Origin: Vibrio sp. AND4
GTDB taxonomy: Bacteria > Pseudomonadota > Gammaproteobacteria > Enterobacterales > Vibrionaceae
Direction: 5' to 3'
Assembly (NCBI RefSeq): GCF_000171815.1
Contig: NZ_ABGR01000002.1
Location: 310,001-374,000, forward strand
DNA length: 64,000 nt
A program made the translations under genes and the position numbers. Of this stretch, positions 56,037 to 64,000 are shown in pieces. The notes under the pieces were generated by a model, which was given only the letters and a program-made list of their open reading frames with translations, searched no databases and had not been told where the DNA came from. Every line of letters begins with the position of its first letter. Position 1 is the first letter of the stretch.

Positions 56037-57560
56037 CTAAACCCTGGTACTCTCTGCAATGCCGTGAGCATTGGGGACCAGTTTGTCCAACACTTTGGCT
56101 GAACAAAGAACACCTGGAAGGCCCGCTCCTGGGTGGCTTCCAGCACCGACAACGTAAAGGTTATCAAGCCCTTCACCACGATTGTGAAACCTGAAATAAG
56201 CAGATTGTGCGAGTGTGGGGGCAATGGAGAATCCAGCCCCATTTATGCTGTTATAGTCACTTTTGAAGTCGCTCGGTGTCATGCAAAACTGCTCGGTAAT
56301 ACAATCTCTTAATCCTGGCAGCATGGTGGAATCAAGTGCTTTTACAATTCTATCACTGTATTCTTCTTTTATTGATTCCCAATCAATTTTAGATTGTAGG
56401 TTTGGTACTGGCGCAAGTACGTAAAAGCTATCGCAGCCGTCTGGAGCCAAACTGGGATCAGTGGCCGTTGGTCTGTGTACGTACAGAGAAAAATCGTCAG
56501 CCAACACCTTTTTATTAAAAATATCATTCAGTAAGCTTTCATAACGCCTACCTAACCAGATTGTATGATGCGCGACGCTTTGGTACTTCTGCGTTGTCCC
56601 GAAGTAAAGCACAAAAAGCCCCATCGAGTATTTGGCGTGACGAGTTTTGAGCCTGACTGGTAATGTTTGGTCTTGTTTCGCAATCATCTTTCGGTAGAGA
56701 AATGCGGGGTCAGCATTAGACACAACAACATCGCAAGGCAGTCGCTCGCCACCAGCAAGCTCTACACCAGTCACTTTCCCATGCTTAGAGATAACGCTTT
56801 GAACTTCAGTACCCAATTTTATTTGAATACCATTTTCAAGCATGAGTTTCTTCAGTCCACTGACCAGAGCCCCCATTCCACCGATGGCAAAATGCACCCC
56901 CCATTTCAGCTCGAGAAAATGAATGAGGTTATAAATACTCGTGGTATCAAAGGGGTTGCCGCCGACAAGCAGTGGCTGGATCGAGAATGCTTGCCTTAAC
57001 TTCTCATGCTCTAAATGCTCGCAAACCAATTGCCAGACCGTTTTATGACACCCTAGTCGTATTAAATTAGGAATTTGTTTGACCATCGTGAGCGGACTAT
57101 GGAAGGGCTCATCTGCAAGCCTAGTAAAGCCAATATCGAAAATGGATTCAGACTTTTTCAGCAGATTTTGGTATCCACCAACATCTTTAGGTGAAATCTC
57201 TCTTATTGCCTTGATGGTATCATCGAGCGTTGCGCCATAGTCGAAGGTAGTATGGTCTGGATAGTAGAAACGATACCACGGTGTAACGGGAACAATCGAA
57301 ACATACTGGTTTGTTGTCTTTCCAAACAGAGCAAAAAGCTCATCAATTAAAAATGGAGCGGTGATAACCGTTGGACCTGCGTCAAAAATAAAACCGTTAC
57401 GTTCGAACACTCTGGCCCTACCGCCAAGCTGACGTCCTTTGTCCAGTATCGTGACATCGTAACCTTTGGCACGAAGTCTCAAGGAGGCGGCGATACCGCC
57501 AAAACCCGCGCCAATCACCACGGCTTTATTTCTCGTAGCTGACTGATTATTGCCCCTCAC
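56037..57560 (-). CDS. crtI: Phytoene desaturase
   Basis: 507-aa FAD enzyme introducing four double bonds to give lycopene. N-terminal FAD motif VIGAGFGGIAASLRL is followed by the DKGRQLGGRARV segment. The C-terminal family signature is LYVVGAGSHPGAGLPGV. Full length. Its start overlaps the crtE end by 14 bp. Confidence 0.93.
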   Translation of the reverse strand: MRGNNQSATRNKAVVIGAGFGGIAASLRLRAKGYDVTILDKGRQLGGRARVFERNGFIFDAGPTVITAPFLIDELFALFGKTTNQYVSIVPVTPWYRFYYPDHTTFDYGATLDDTIKAIREISPKDVGGYQNLLKKSESIFDIGFTRLADEPFHSPLTMVKQIPNLIRLGCHKTVWQLVCEHLEHEKLRQAFSIQPLLVGGNPFDTTSIYNLIHFLELKWGVHFAIGGMGALVSGLKKLMLENGIQIKLGTEVQSVISKHGKVTGVELAGGERLPCDVVVSNADPAFLYRKMIAKQDQTLPVRLKTRHAKYSMGLFVLYFGTTQKYQSVAHHTIWLGRRYESLLNDIFNKKVLADDFSLYVHRPTATDPSLAPDGCDSFYVLAPVPNLQSKIDWESIKEEYSDRIVKALDSTMLPGLRDCITEQFCMTPSDFKSDYNSINGAGFSIAPTLAQSAYFRFHNRGEGLDNLYVVGAGSHPGAGLPGVLCSAKVLDKLVPNAHGIAESTRV

Positions 57561-58413
57561 TCAGCCCCTCCTTTGCCATTGCCCGTAGTTTGCGCACCAC
57601 TCCACCCAAACTCTGTTGACACCCGACCGGTAGTCGGATCAAATCACGCTCACAACTTTTGATTAGATAAATAGCACGATTTTTAGTCAGTTTGAGCGCG
57701 GTTTCTTTATCACTGTTGTTGAGATTTAGATTCAAAAGATTTGGACGACCACGTTTGAAGTCCTTCGCGCTATCATTGATATCGTCTAAAATTTGATAAG
57801 CGACGGCAAGGTTAAATGCTGCATGCCTCGCGGTTTGTATATCAGAGTGCTTTTCGGTCACAATAAGGGGGAGCTCTAGAGATAAAGCAAGTAACGGTCC
57901 AGCTTTCTTGGCCGCAATGTCCTCGTATTCGTCGCGATGAATGTCTTCTTTCGCGGTGAGATCGGCGATTTGCCCCTCGATAGTTGTGGTAACCGCTTTT
58001 TGAGTCGCCTCAAGCAGCTTGGGGACAGATTTGGAGCAAGACACCTCAGCTAACACACCAAATGCTTTTGCGATAAGGTAGTCACCAGTACATATTGCAA
58101 TGCTGGAGCCGAATTTAGCCCAAACGGCCATCGCGCCTCGCCTCACCGAATCTTTATCTTGTATGTCATCATGTATGAGCGACGCGTTATGAAGTAATTC
58201 AATCGTTACAGCCAACCTTACAGCATCATCGTAGTGTATTCCCAAACTCAATGATATCTCTAAACAGACTTGCATTCTGACACGGCTCCCGCCTGTATCT
58301 AAATGGTAAATCGCAGGACGGTTACTGGACACAACGGACGTTAGATACCTTTCGCAGTCTCGGTAGATAAACTCTTGATGATGAATGGTTATGCTCTGAG
58401 AAGAGTTGTTCAT
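57547..58413 (-). CDS. crtE: Geranylgeranyl diphosphate synthase
   Basis: About 288-aa polyprenyl synthase supplying GGPP for carotenoids. The first Asp-rich motif DDIQD lies in ELLHNASLIHDD, and the second is LDDINDSAKD. I start at the ATG at 58413 (MNNSSQS), since AAGAGGGG lies 7 bp upstream; upstream in-frame ATGs lack this spacing. It is second in the operon, 83 bp after the rhodopsin gene. Confidence 0.9.
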   Translation of the reverse strand: MNNSSQSITIHHQEFIYRDCERYLTSVVSSNRPAIYHLDTGGSRVRMQVCLEISLSLGIHYDDAVRLAVTIELLHNASLIHDDIQDKDSVRRGAMAVWAKFGSSIAICTGDYLIAKAFGVLAEVSCSKSVPKLLEATQKAVTTTIEGQIADLTAKEDIHRDEYEDIAAKKAGPLLALSLELPLIVTEKHSDIQTARHAAFNLAVAYQILDDINDSAKDFKRGRPNLLNLNLNNSDKETALKLTKNRAIYLIKSCERDLIRLPVGCQQSLGGVVRKLRAMAKEGLSEGQ

Positions 58414-58496
58414 TGTCATCCCCTCTTCTTGGTATGGAAAGAGGGACAGAGAGTAAACTCTGCCCGTTTTCAACAACTTAATGCCTTGTTATAGCA

Positions 58497-59306
58497 TTAC
58501 GCATCCTGACTCTCGGAGGTTGCCGCATACCAGATGAGCAATCCAAACGCGATTTTATTAATCACATCGGCAAGGTTATAAACTAAGTTCAAAGAGGCAT
58601 CATCAACCGCGCCCATCATGTAGCCCAGAACGTAACCGATAGGATAGATGGCCCATCCCACCGTCACAATCCAACGCATCAGGTTATATGCAAATTTCAC
58701 GGAGTCACTGGCTTGTTGTTGCGCTGCTTTACCCGCTTCGCCAAGAAAAATTTCATAGAGAATATAAAACCAGCCTAGCATACCAATTACAAATCCGACG
58801 GTTACGCTGATGTATCCAACCTCACCCATAAAGCCTGCAATTAGCATTACTAATGTACCAATCAACAGACGCCAGAATATGCCAGCAGAGGCCGCGCCGA
58901 TAGCTCGTAGTATAAGGTAGAACTCAATCATGAGTAATGGCACTGTGAGCAACCAGTCGATATATCTGTAGACAGTCGGTGTTTCACCGGTCGCAACCCA
59001 AACATCCCTCATATAGAAATAGTGAACCGCTGCAATTAAAGTAACCAAAGCCGACACTGTTAGTGATGTTTTCCATTTCGCAGTGACGCATTGTGTTTCC
59101 CATAAAAAGAACACAGTGGAGGCCATTAAAGCCATCGATATCAACCAAAAGGAAATACCAACAAAGTCATTCGGTTGTAAATTTGCCGCAGCATAAACAG
59201 CCGTTGGAAAAAGTAGTATCGCCATTGATAATAGCAATTTTGTCAGCAAGCTAGGGGTATTAGCCCACAGCGAAAGCGGTGTTATCTTTTCAACTTGGTT
59301 TTTCAT
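58497..59306 (-). CDS. Proteorhodopsin, green-tuned proton pump
   Basis: 269-aa seven-helix retinal protein with an N-terminal signal-like segment (ending AAA near residue 41). The Schiff-base lysine is Lys251 in NKIAFG. The proton acceptor Asp117, Thr121 and donor Glu128 give the DTE proton-pump triad, and His95 matches the acceptor-partner His of proteorhodopsin. The spectral-tuning position (105 in green proteorhodopsin) is Leu125, which predicts green absorption. The numbering offset is 20 throughout, so the alignment is consistent. It is first gene of the rhodopsin-crtE-crtI-crtB-crtY-blh operon. ATG at 59306; a longer frame to 59345 is less likely. Confidence 0.95.
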   Translation of the reverse strand: MKNQVEKITPLSLWANTPSLLTKLLLSMAILLFPTAVYAAANLQPNDFVGISFWLISMALMASTVFFLWETQCVTAKWKTSLTVSALVTLIAAVHYFYMRDVWVATGETPTVYRYIDWLLTVPLLMIEFYLILRAIGAASAGIFWRLLIGTLVMLIAGFMGEVGYISVTVGFVIGMLGWFYILYEIFLGEAGKAAQQQASDSVKFAYNLMRWIVTVGWAIYPIGYVLGYMMGAVDDASLNLVYNLADVINKIAFGLLIWYAATSESQDA

Positions 59307-59962
59307 AATAGTCTCACTTTTAACGGTTGGTTTGGCGAGGACCACAAATCTAAAACTATCTCGCTTTTAGGTATGGATACGAACAATTTACTTAATATGA
59401 TCAACAAGTAATGCCTAGTAAAAAATGATAGTTGACATAATCTCATTGTCCAGAAGAGGATCTATAAACAAATTAAGAGCAAAATCACACAACCTATCTC
59501 CCCTGTGCTCTCCGTTTTTGCTCGAAGTAAGCATTTCAAAATTACCACCTAAGACCGGAGGTAAATTTGTAAGATAAATAAAGTTAAATAGAGAATTCTC
59601 CTCAAAATTAAATAACACAATGAGAAAATGCGATCATGCTAACAGTAAATAAAATATGTATTACAAATGATTTAAATATCATAAAACCCAAAATTGCCAC
59701 AATAAAAACCGCATAAAAACAATATTCAATTACATCATTAAAATAAAAACTTGCCATTAATCAACCTTTGCCATAAGGTTACTCAAAATAAATAATTGCG
59801 ATACTTTTACACAAAATACATTCCTATCTTTAAAGTAAAAACACATCAATAATACACAGGAGGGCGAATAATTATATAAATATATTTATTACCAACAAGT
59901 ATAGCAACCTTTAAGTTAATAAAACTAATTACAAATACTAACAACAATATAATAGGCTTAAA
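59307..59962. other. AT-rich intergenic region upstream of proteorhodopsin
   Basis: 656 bp between divergent genes; it should contain both promoters. No gene is supported (frames on the minus strand are short and lack ribosome sites). No clear operator was identified. Confidence 0.4.
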
Positions 59963-61771
59963 ATGAATAAGATTAATACTATTGCTCTCGTAATAGCTGT
60001 AGTGACAAATAGTACATATTGCTTTGCAAATATAAATCAAACGCCGTCGATGAATCACTCCTATGATCACAAATTCAAAGCAAACGGAGAGCTCGCTAAG
60101 CAAACTGGAGCTTTGTTAAACATTGCATTAAATAGCATGCCCCCAAATCAACTAAACAGCTTAGCTGAAGATTATCTGAATCAAGTGGAAGCTATCGACT
60201 TATCAGCCTCACTTTATAGTGAAGAGCGTTCAAAAAATGATGCGATAAAACAGAAAGTTGCCGAGTCCATTCTTTATCTAAAGAAACATCAACACATTTC
60301 AAATCCAAGGTTCTTACCAACAGAAGGCAATATCGCAGGATGGTGTGTTGAATTGGCTAACTCTAGCTGTAGTGACTCAATAAGCCTTTTTGGTGAAAAT
60401 GCCTACCTTGATGAAGAACAATCTCAAACTGGAGGTTATTCACTTATTGTGGGTAAACCAAACATTGAAGCAACAGTGAAAACTACATTGCAAACCGTGC
60501 CTGGTCAAACTTACACCTTATCTTTTGATATGACGGGTAATTTCGTAAAATACCACACCTTTTCATACACCTACCAGCCTGTATACGCTGTTGTCGATAT
60601 TGGCGGTGAAAAAGTCGAACTCAACAAGCAGCACCCCCTCGTTGAGATTGATTACTGGATAAGGGGAAACTTCGGTCATGTATATGCACCGTGGGATAAC
60701 CAAGAGAATGGTCGCAAACACTGGGAGAAAGTCGAGTTACAATTCGTTGCGTCTCAACAGCAAACAACACTCAGCTTTACCCACAAGGCACAGACAGAGT
60801 TGGGACAAAAAACCTCTCCTTTGATGCTTTCCAATGTCATGGTTTTCGATGATGTCACTGCTGACAAAGAGTTAAGCCCTGGCAAAGTCGCCCTAATCGC
60901 CTCTTCTACGGTTACTGTTGTCGGAGCAGGAGCAACCTTAGTATATCTTGCGAAAAAAGGGATAATACAAAACGTTTTTGCAAAACTTGGCTTAACCTCT
61001 ACTACCGTTGGCCCAGGGACAAGGACGATGGCGATAACAACGGCATTCGATGATATGTACGAAATCATGCAGGGCAGTGGCGGCCGGCAAGTCATAGAGA
61101 ATTATTTAGCATATCCAACCTTTGAATATGGAGCTGAATATTTTCATAACCCCATCACGCCATCCGACCTAGACCTGATGGCAGATATGGGCTTCCGGGA
61201 AGTTGCAACTGGGATGTCGGCTAATCAGCTTCAATTTGAAGACAGTGCTACATACATAACAAAGACCGTATCTTTATCTACACCAATAGAAGAACAGACA
61301 GTAATAAAATTTGGGTCACAAGAACAAGCTGCAAATTTTGCAAGACAGCTGGATTCATACCTTCTAAGAGAAGAAATCGCAATTCCGGGTATTCATCAAT
61401 ACGTAAATAGTATTAGCGTAATGATCGGGAACGAAGAAGCGAATGCTTCAGTTGCAGAGCACGAATCTGTCATCATTTTACACAGCGCCGCAGAGTTTGA
61501 TGTGGGCGGAGTGGTTCAAATAGGTGTTACAGAGTTTATTTCTCGCTTCGCGATGTTAAGAGGATTTGATCAGTATATTGTTGACAGTCTGCCATTTACT
61601 TACAACCCTACTAGCCTGTCTGGTATTGGATGGAGCTCGATAGCTGAAGATGTAAACTTAGCTGCATCCACAGTAATTCATAGTGCCTATCAAGAAGGCA
61701 TGACTGTTGAGGAGTTTTCAACAGCGGCTATGGAAGCACTCGAGTTGGCTGGTGTTGTCGCACTACTGTAG
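59963..61771 (+). CDS. Large exported protein with jelly-roll-like domain and internal membrane helix
   Basis: 602 aa. The signal peptide ends near residue 22 (CFA). A helical N-terminal part (about 35-110) is followed by a beta-sandwich region (about 145-297) with GGYSLIVG, VPGQTYTLSFDMTG and KVELQFVASQQQTTLSF, resembling DUF642/CBM-type jelly rolls. A hydrophobic helix (308-330) comes next, then a C-terminal domain of about 270 residues (GSGGRQVIENYLAYPTF onward) that I do not recognise. A passenger held by the internal helix is possible. The gene is single, facing convergent exported genes. No family is assigned. Confidence 0.6.
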   Translation: MNKINTIALVIAVVTNSTYCFANINQTPSMNHSYDHKFKANGELAKQTGALLNIALNSMPPNQLNSLAEDYLNQVEAIDLSASLYSEERSKNDAIKQKVAESILYLKKHQHISNPRFLPTEGNIAGWCVELANSSCSDSISLFGENAYLDEEQSQTGGYSLIVGKPNIEATVKTTLQTVPGQTYTLSFDMTGNFVKYHTFSYTYQPVYAVVDIGGEKVELNKQHPLVEIDYWIRGNFGHVYAPWDNQENGRKHWEKVELQFVASQQQTTLSFTHKAQTELGQKTSPLMLSNVMVFDDVTADKELSPGKVALIASSTVTVVGAGATLVYLAKKGIIQNVFAKLGLTSTTVGPGTRTMAITTAFDDMYEIMQGSGGRQVIENYLAYPTFEYGAEYFHNPITPSDLDLMADMGFREVATGMSANQLQFEDSATYITKTVSLSTPIEEQTVIKFGSQEQAANFARQLDSYLLREEIAIPGIHQYVNSISVMIGNEEANASVAEHESVIILHSAAEFDVGGVVQIGVTEFISRFAMLRGFDQYIVDSLPFTYNPTSLSGIGWSSIAEDVNLAASTVIHSAYQEGMTVEEFSTAAMEALELAGVVALL

Positions 61772-61840
61772 ATAACGATACTAGTGAGCCAATGATGCAA
61801 GCACACACATTAACTTGGCCCCCGGCACACATTACAAAAG

Positions 61841-61866
61841 AGCTCGCTTCCTGACGGAGGCGAGCT
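61841..61866 (-). terminator. Terminator between convergent genes
   Basis: AGCTCGC/GCGAGCT stem with a 12-base loop. The minus-strand tail is TCTTTTG and the plus-strand tail is AGTTATTT, so it can serve both sides. Confidence 0.65.
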
Positions 61867-61975
61867 AGTTATTTCTAAACTCAAAGAGTCTCACTGGTTG
61901 TAGGATTATCAGACGCCTACTCCCAGTTAGAAAATTGGCAGTGCACGTTAACCCTATTTAAAGTAGTGCGATGCC

Positions 61976-62848
61976 TTATAGCGCACAGCCAGTGGCAGGA
62001 GCCGTTCCATTTTCAATATTGTATTGCTCAAATAAATGTTTTTTAAAGTAACTATACTTGGTCCGTGTCTTACGATAGGTAGTGAATTTAACTTGAAGCT
62101 TTGCTTCGTCACCAACAGCCAAACCCTCATGATCTCTCATGTATTGATACCAATCGTTTGTATTCGGATCCTTGAAGTTTTGTGGTATCTGACCCAGGTA
62201 ACTAACGTCAGCCTTCGCAATGTGAGGCCATGCCGCCAGTTGCTCTTCAAATAACGGCCTACAAGATTCACAAGGAAGTTGATTTACAAACACGGTTAAA
62301 TTTCCCCCTGTAGGCAATTCATTGCTCATAATATCTCTTTCGATTCTTCTCAGTGCTTTTATCTCCGCATCATTGGCTCTGTCAAAATTCGATGCTCTGA
62401 AATATCGACCACTGCTGTTATATTCCTCTTTCGTAATTTTACCCGTTACGAGCCGTTCATTCTCCCTCATCTCTGCCTCAATTTTTTGACGAAAATCGAC
62501 AGGGTACCCCTCCAATTTAGGCGTTGGTGTTTCACCACTAAACGAATGGTATACGCGTGTGATACTTTCTCCATTTGGCGCAATATACTGGTATTCAAAT
62601 CGAGCAATCGATTTGTCGGCAATTCTTTTTACTCCGCGTTCGACATCGTTTTTTTGAAAATTATCAAGTGAAACAATCTTGATGTAGGCGTGACCATAGG
62701 AATCCACAATTCTATCAACGGTTTGATTGAGTAGGCTTAGTACTGCAGTATCAGATTCAGTAACTCGGGATACATTCACTTCAGCAGAGAAAGCGGAAAT
62801 AGATATGATGGCAAGTGGCATCCCTAATATGTTTATTTTTTTATTCAT
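61976..62848 (-). CDS. Exported protein with deaminase-toxin-like C-terminal domain
   Basis: 290 aa. The ATG at 62848 follows GAGGA; the signal peptide ends near residue 22 (FSA). The C-terminal region has NDAEIKALRRIE (DAE at 160-162), a GGNLTVFVN strand and LPCESC (PCxxC at 192-196) followed by the helix of LFEEQLAAWP. This order and spacing match the zinc site of the cytidine-deaminase superfamily, in the variant of bacterial toxin deaminases (BURPS668_1122-like) where Asp replaces the usual His. The N-terminal 150 residues are not recognised. It is 10 bp after an exported partner gene. Deaminase activity is inferred, not shown. Confidence 0.6.
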   Translation of the reverse strand: MNKKINILGMPLAIISISAFSAEVNVSRVTESDTAVLSLLNQTVDRIVDSYGHAYIKIVSLDNFQKNDVERGVKRIADKSIARFEYQYIAPNGESITRVYHSFSGETPTPKLEGYPVDFRQKIEAEMRENERLVTGKITKEEYNSSGRYFRASNFDRANDAEIKALRRIERDIMSNELPTGGNLTVFVNQLPCESCRPLFEEQLAAWPHIAKADVSYLGQIPQNFKDPNTNDWYQYMRDHEGLAVGDEAKLQVKFTTYRKTRTKYSYFKKHLFEQYNIENGTAPATGCAL

Positions 62849-62858
62849 TGGTGGTTCC

Positions 62859-64000
62859 TCAATCAATTTCACAAAACTCTGTCAGGAATGCTTCTTGGCT
62901 AGCTTCAACCTCTTCTGCTTCCCATAGTCCCTCTGCACCTAACTCAGCAGCTTCACTGGCGGTAAAGAACTCAAATGCACTAAGTCCATCCATTACCATA
63001 GTGAGCGGCAACAAAGTATCCAGCAAGCTTGCTAAAAAGCTGTGCTGCTGCCCATCATGCGAATATTTTGGCGTAATTGCTTTGGAGAACTCTTCCGTAT
63101 ACCAATTCCAGAGTCCCTTGTCTGTCATATCAACAAAACACTGGTTTCTCGTCTTTTGTGTGCCTCGAAATTTGAACTCAGCTGTGCAAGGAAAGTCGAC
63201 GAAATAGCCCATACGGTCGACCAATGCAGCGGAAAGGCGCGCTAACCGGTACTGAGTTTTCAGATATTTTCTATTATGCTTGTACGGGTTGACAACTGAC
63301 TTAATAGAACCATTAAGAATCGCCATTAGATATTCTTTGTCACTTTCTGAGATATCACTTAATCGATACGTATTATTCAAAAACCTTTTAATAACATCAG
63401 TATAGATACCGTTTTTTCTCCAATCAGACTCTTTAATTATTTGGCTTTTGTCACGAACAATTTGAACCGCAAGAGCAAACTTTGATATCAGCGCATGTAC
63501 ATTAAAACTATAATATTCATCTTCAACGGTGAAAAGGCTCCATGCTTTATAATATATATCGGGGTCAATTTGGGCTTTGACTACATTTGCTCTTACCGCT
63601 AGTGAATCTTTGCTGTAAAAATAGCTACCAGGAACAGATGTACTACCCGGGTTTAGTTGCTTTTTAGAAAACTCGATCAAAGGCCTCGCTTTAGTAAAGC
63701 CAGCCTCCTTTGCGAGCAGTCTCAGTGAGACAGTCTCTGAAGGATCGACGTTATAATAACCTCTAAAATCACTCCACGCCGATTGCCATGTAATATCATT
63801 GAGTAACCAAGTGGCACTGTCATTCATATTCGAGTACTCGGAATCCGGATGAACTAAAAAAATGTCTTTTATATATTCATCCGTATATTTTTTATCAAAA
63901 TCGTTGTAATGCAGTGCCTTTATAAACGTATCCGCTTGAACAGAAACTGCATTCGACGAATAACAAGCTACTGCTATTAATGCTAGTAGCGATGTTTTTT
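62859..64000 (-). CDS. Exported protein of unknown function, 5' end outside window
   Basis: The frame stays open from the stop at 62859 to the window edge. The residues encoded near 63900-64000 (SLLALIAVACYSSNAVSVQA) are a signal peptide, so the start codon lies just beyond 64000 and the ATG at 63827 is internal. About 380 residues are visible. The mature part is helical with many Tyr/Lys, a Cys pair (DFPCTAEF and NQCFVD) and a hydrophobic, then acidic C terminus (LLPLTMVMDGLSAFEFF; EAEEVEASQEAF). It precedes the deaminase-like gene by 10 bp and is probably in one operon with it. Immunity, carrier or adaptor roles are all possible. Confidence 0.6.
   Translation of the reverse strand, partial: KTSLLALIAVACYSSNAVSVQADTFIKALHYNDFDKKYTDEYIKDIFLVHPDSEYSNMNDSATWLLNDITWQSAWSDFRGYYNVDPSETVSLRLLAKEAGFTKARPLIEFSKKQLNPGSTSVPGSYFYSKDSLAVRANVVKAQIDPDIYYKAWSLFTVEDEYYSFNVHALISKFALAVQIVRDKSQIIKESDWRKNGIYTDVIKRFLNNTYRLSDISESDKEYLMAILNGSIKSVVNPYKHNRKYLKTQYRLARLSAALVDRMGYFVDFPCTAEFKFRGTQKTRNQCFVDMTDKGLWNWYTEEFSKAITPKYSHDGQQHSFLASLLDTLLPLTMVMDGLSAFEFFTASEAAELGAEGLWEAEEVEASQEAFLTEFCEID

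Noticed and set aside
63740..63827. ATG at 63827 as the true start of the right-edge gene
   Set aside because: The frame stays open upstream to the window edge and encodes a signal peptide there, so the start lies outside.
1..64000. CRISPR arrays, prophage modules, replication origin, rRNA genes
   Set aside because: No regularly spaced repeats, phage structural genes, oriC/DnaA-box clusters or rRNA sequence were seen.

Overview
The window looks like a chromosome segment from a marine Vibrio, most likely of the Harveyi clade or a close relative. The supporting signs are a syp-type polysaccharide locus with a sigma-54 promoter, ToxR-type membrane-bound regulators, the hpd-hmgA-fah-maiA tyrosine-degradation operon, a complete proteorhodopsin plus retinal operon, a chitin-active LPMO, and tRNA-Val genes in tandem. 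The species call is inference from gene content; no database was searched.

Layout. (1) 1-4.7 kb: tail of a syp-like exopolysaccharide locus (chain-length regulator, then three enzymes behind a sigma-54 promoter). (2) 4.7-11.8 kb: ordinary and accessory single genes (P-loop kinase, orphan dCache sensor, HdeD, YbdG-type channel, large secreted M64 metalloprotease). (3) 11.8-37.7 kb: an AT-rich accessory region that begins with about 1.9 kb of decayed DNA. It carries a class 5/CS1-like chaperone-usher fimbrial operon, a second orphan fimbrillin 16 kb away, two paralogous three-gene cassettes of a ToxR-like regulator plus two small membrane-anchored periplasmic proteins, and two paralogous operons of two large surface lipoproteins each. 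An HD-GYP c-di-GMP phosphodiesterase and an LPMO follow. Direct repeats of CTAAA spaced 8-10 bp recur in the intergenic regions and may tie the parts into one regulon. (4) 37.9-42 kb: three tRNA-Val genes interrupted by a dead IS5-family element and a secreted alkylsulfatase operon. (5) 42.3-46.4 kb: a DUF2726-like protein and an isolated candidate type III effector with its CesT-type chaperone. (6) 46.7-52.9 kb: the homogentisate pathway with two TyrR-like boxes, a PepT-like peptidase and a small unknown gene. (7) 53-59.3 kb: blh-crtY-crtB-crtI-crtE-proteorhodopsin on the minus strand. (8) 59.9-64 kb: three exported proteins of unknown role, one carrying a deaminase-toxin-like DAE...PCxxC signature; the last gene runs off the right edge.

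How it fits together. The syp enzymes, fimbriae, surface lipoproteins, LPMO and HD-GYP protein all point to surface attachment and biofilm life on chitinous or host surfaces. The proteorhodopsin operon is self-contained from GGPP to retinal. The best candidates for an undescribed system are the duplicated regulator/lipoprotein/fimbria region (13.5-37.7 kb) with its shared CTAAA repeats, and the exported deaminase-like operon at the right edge.
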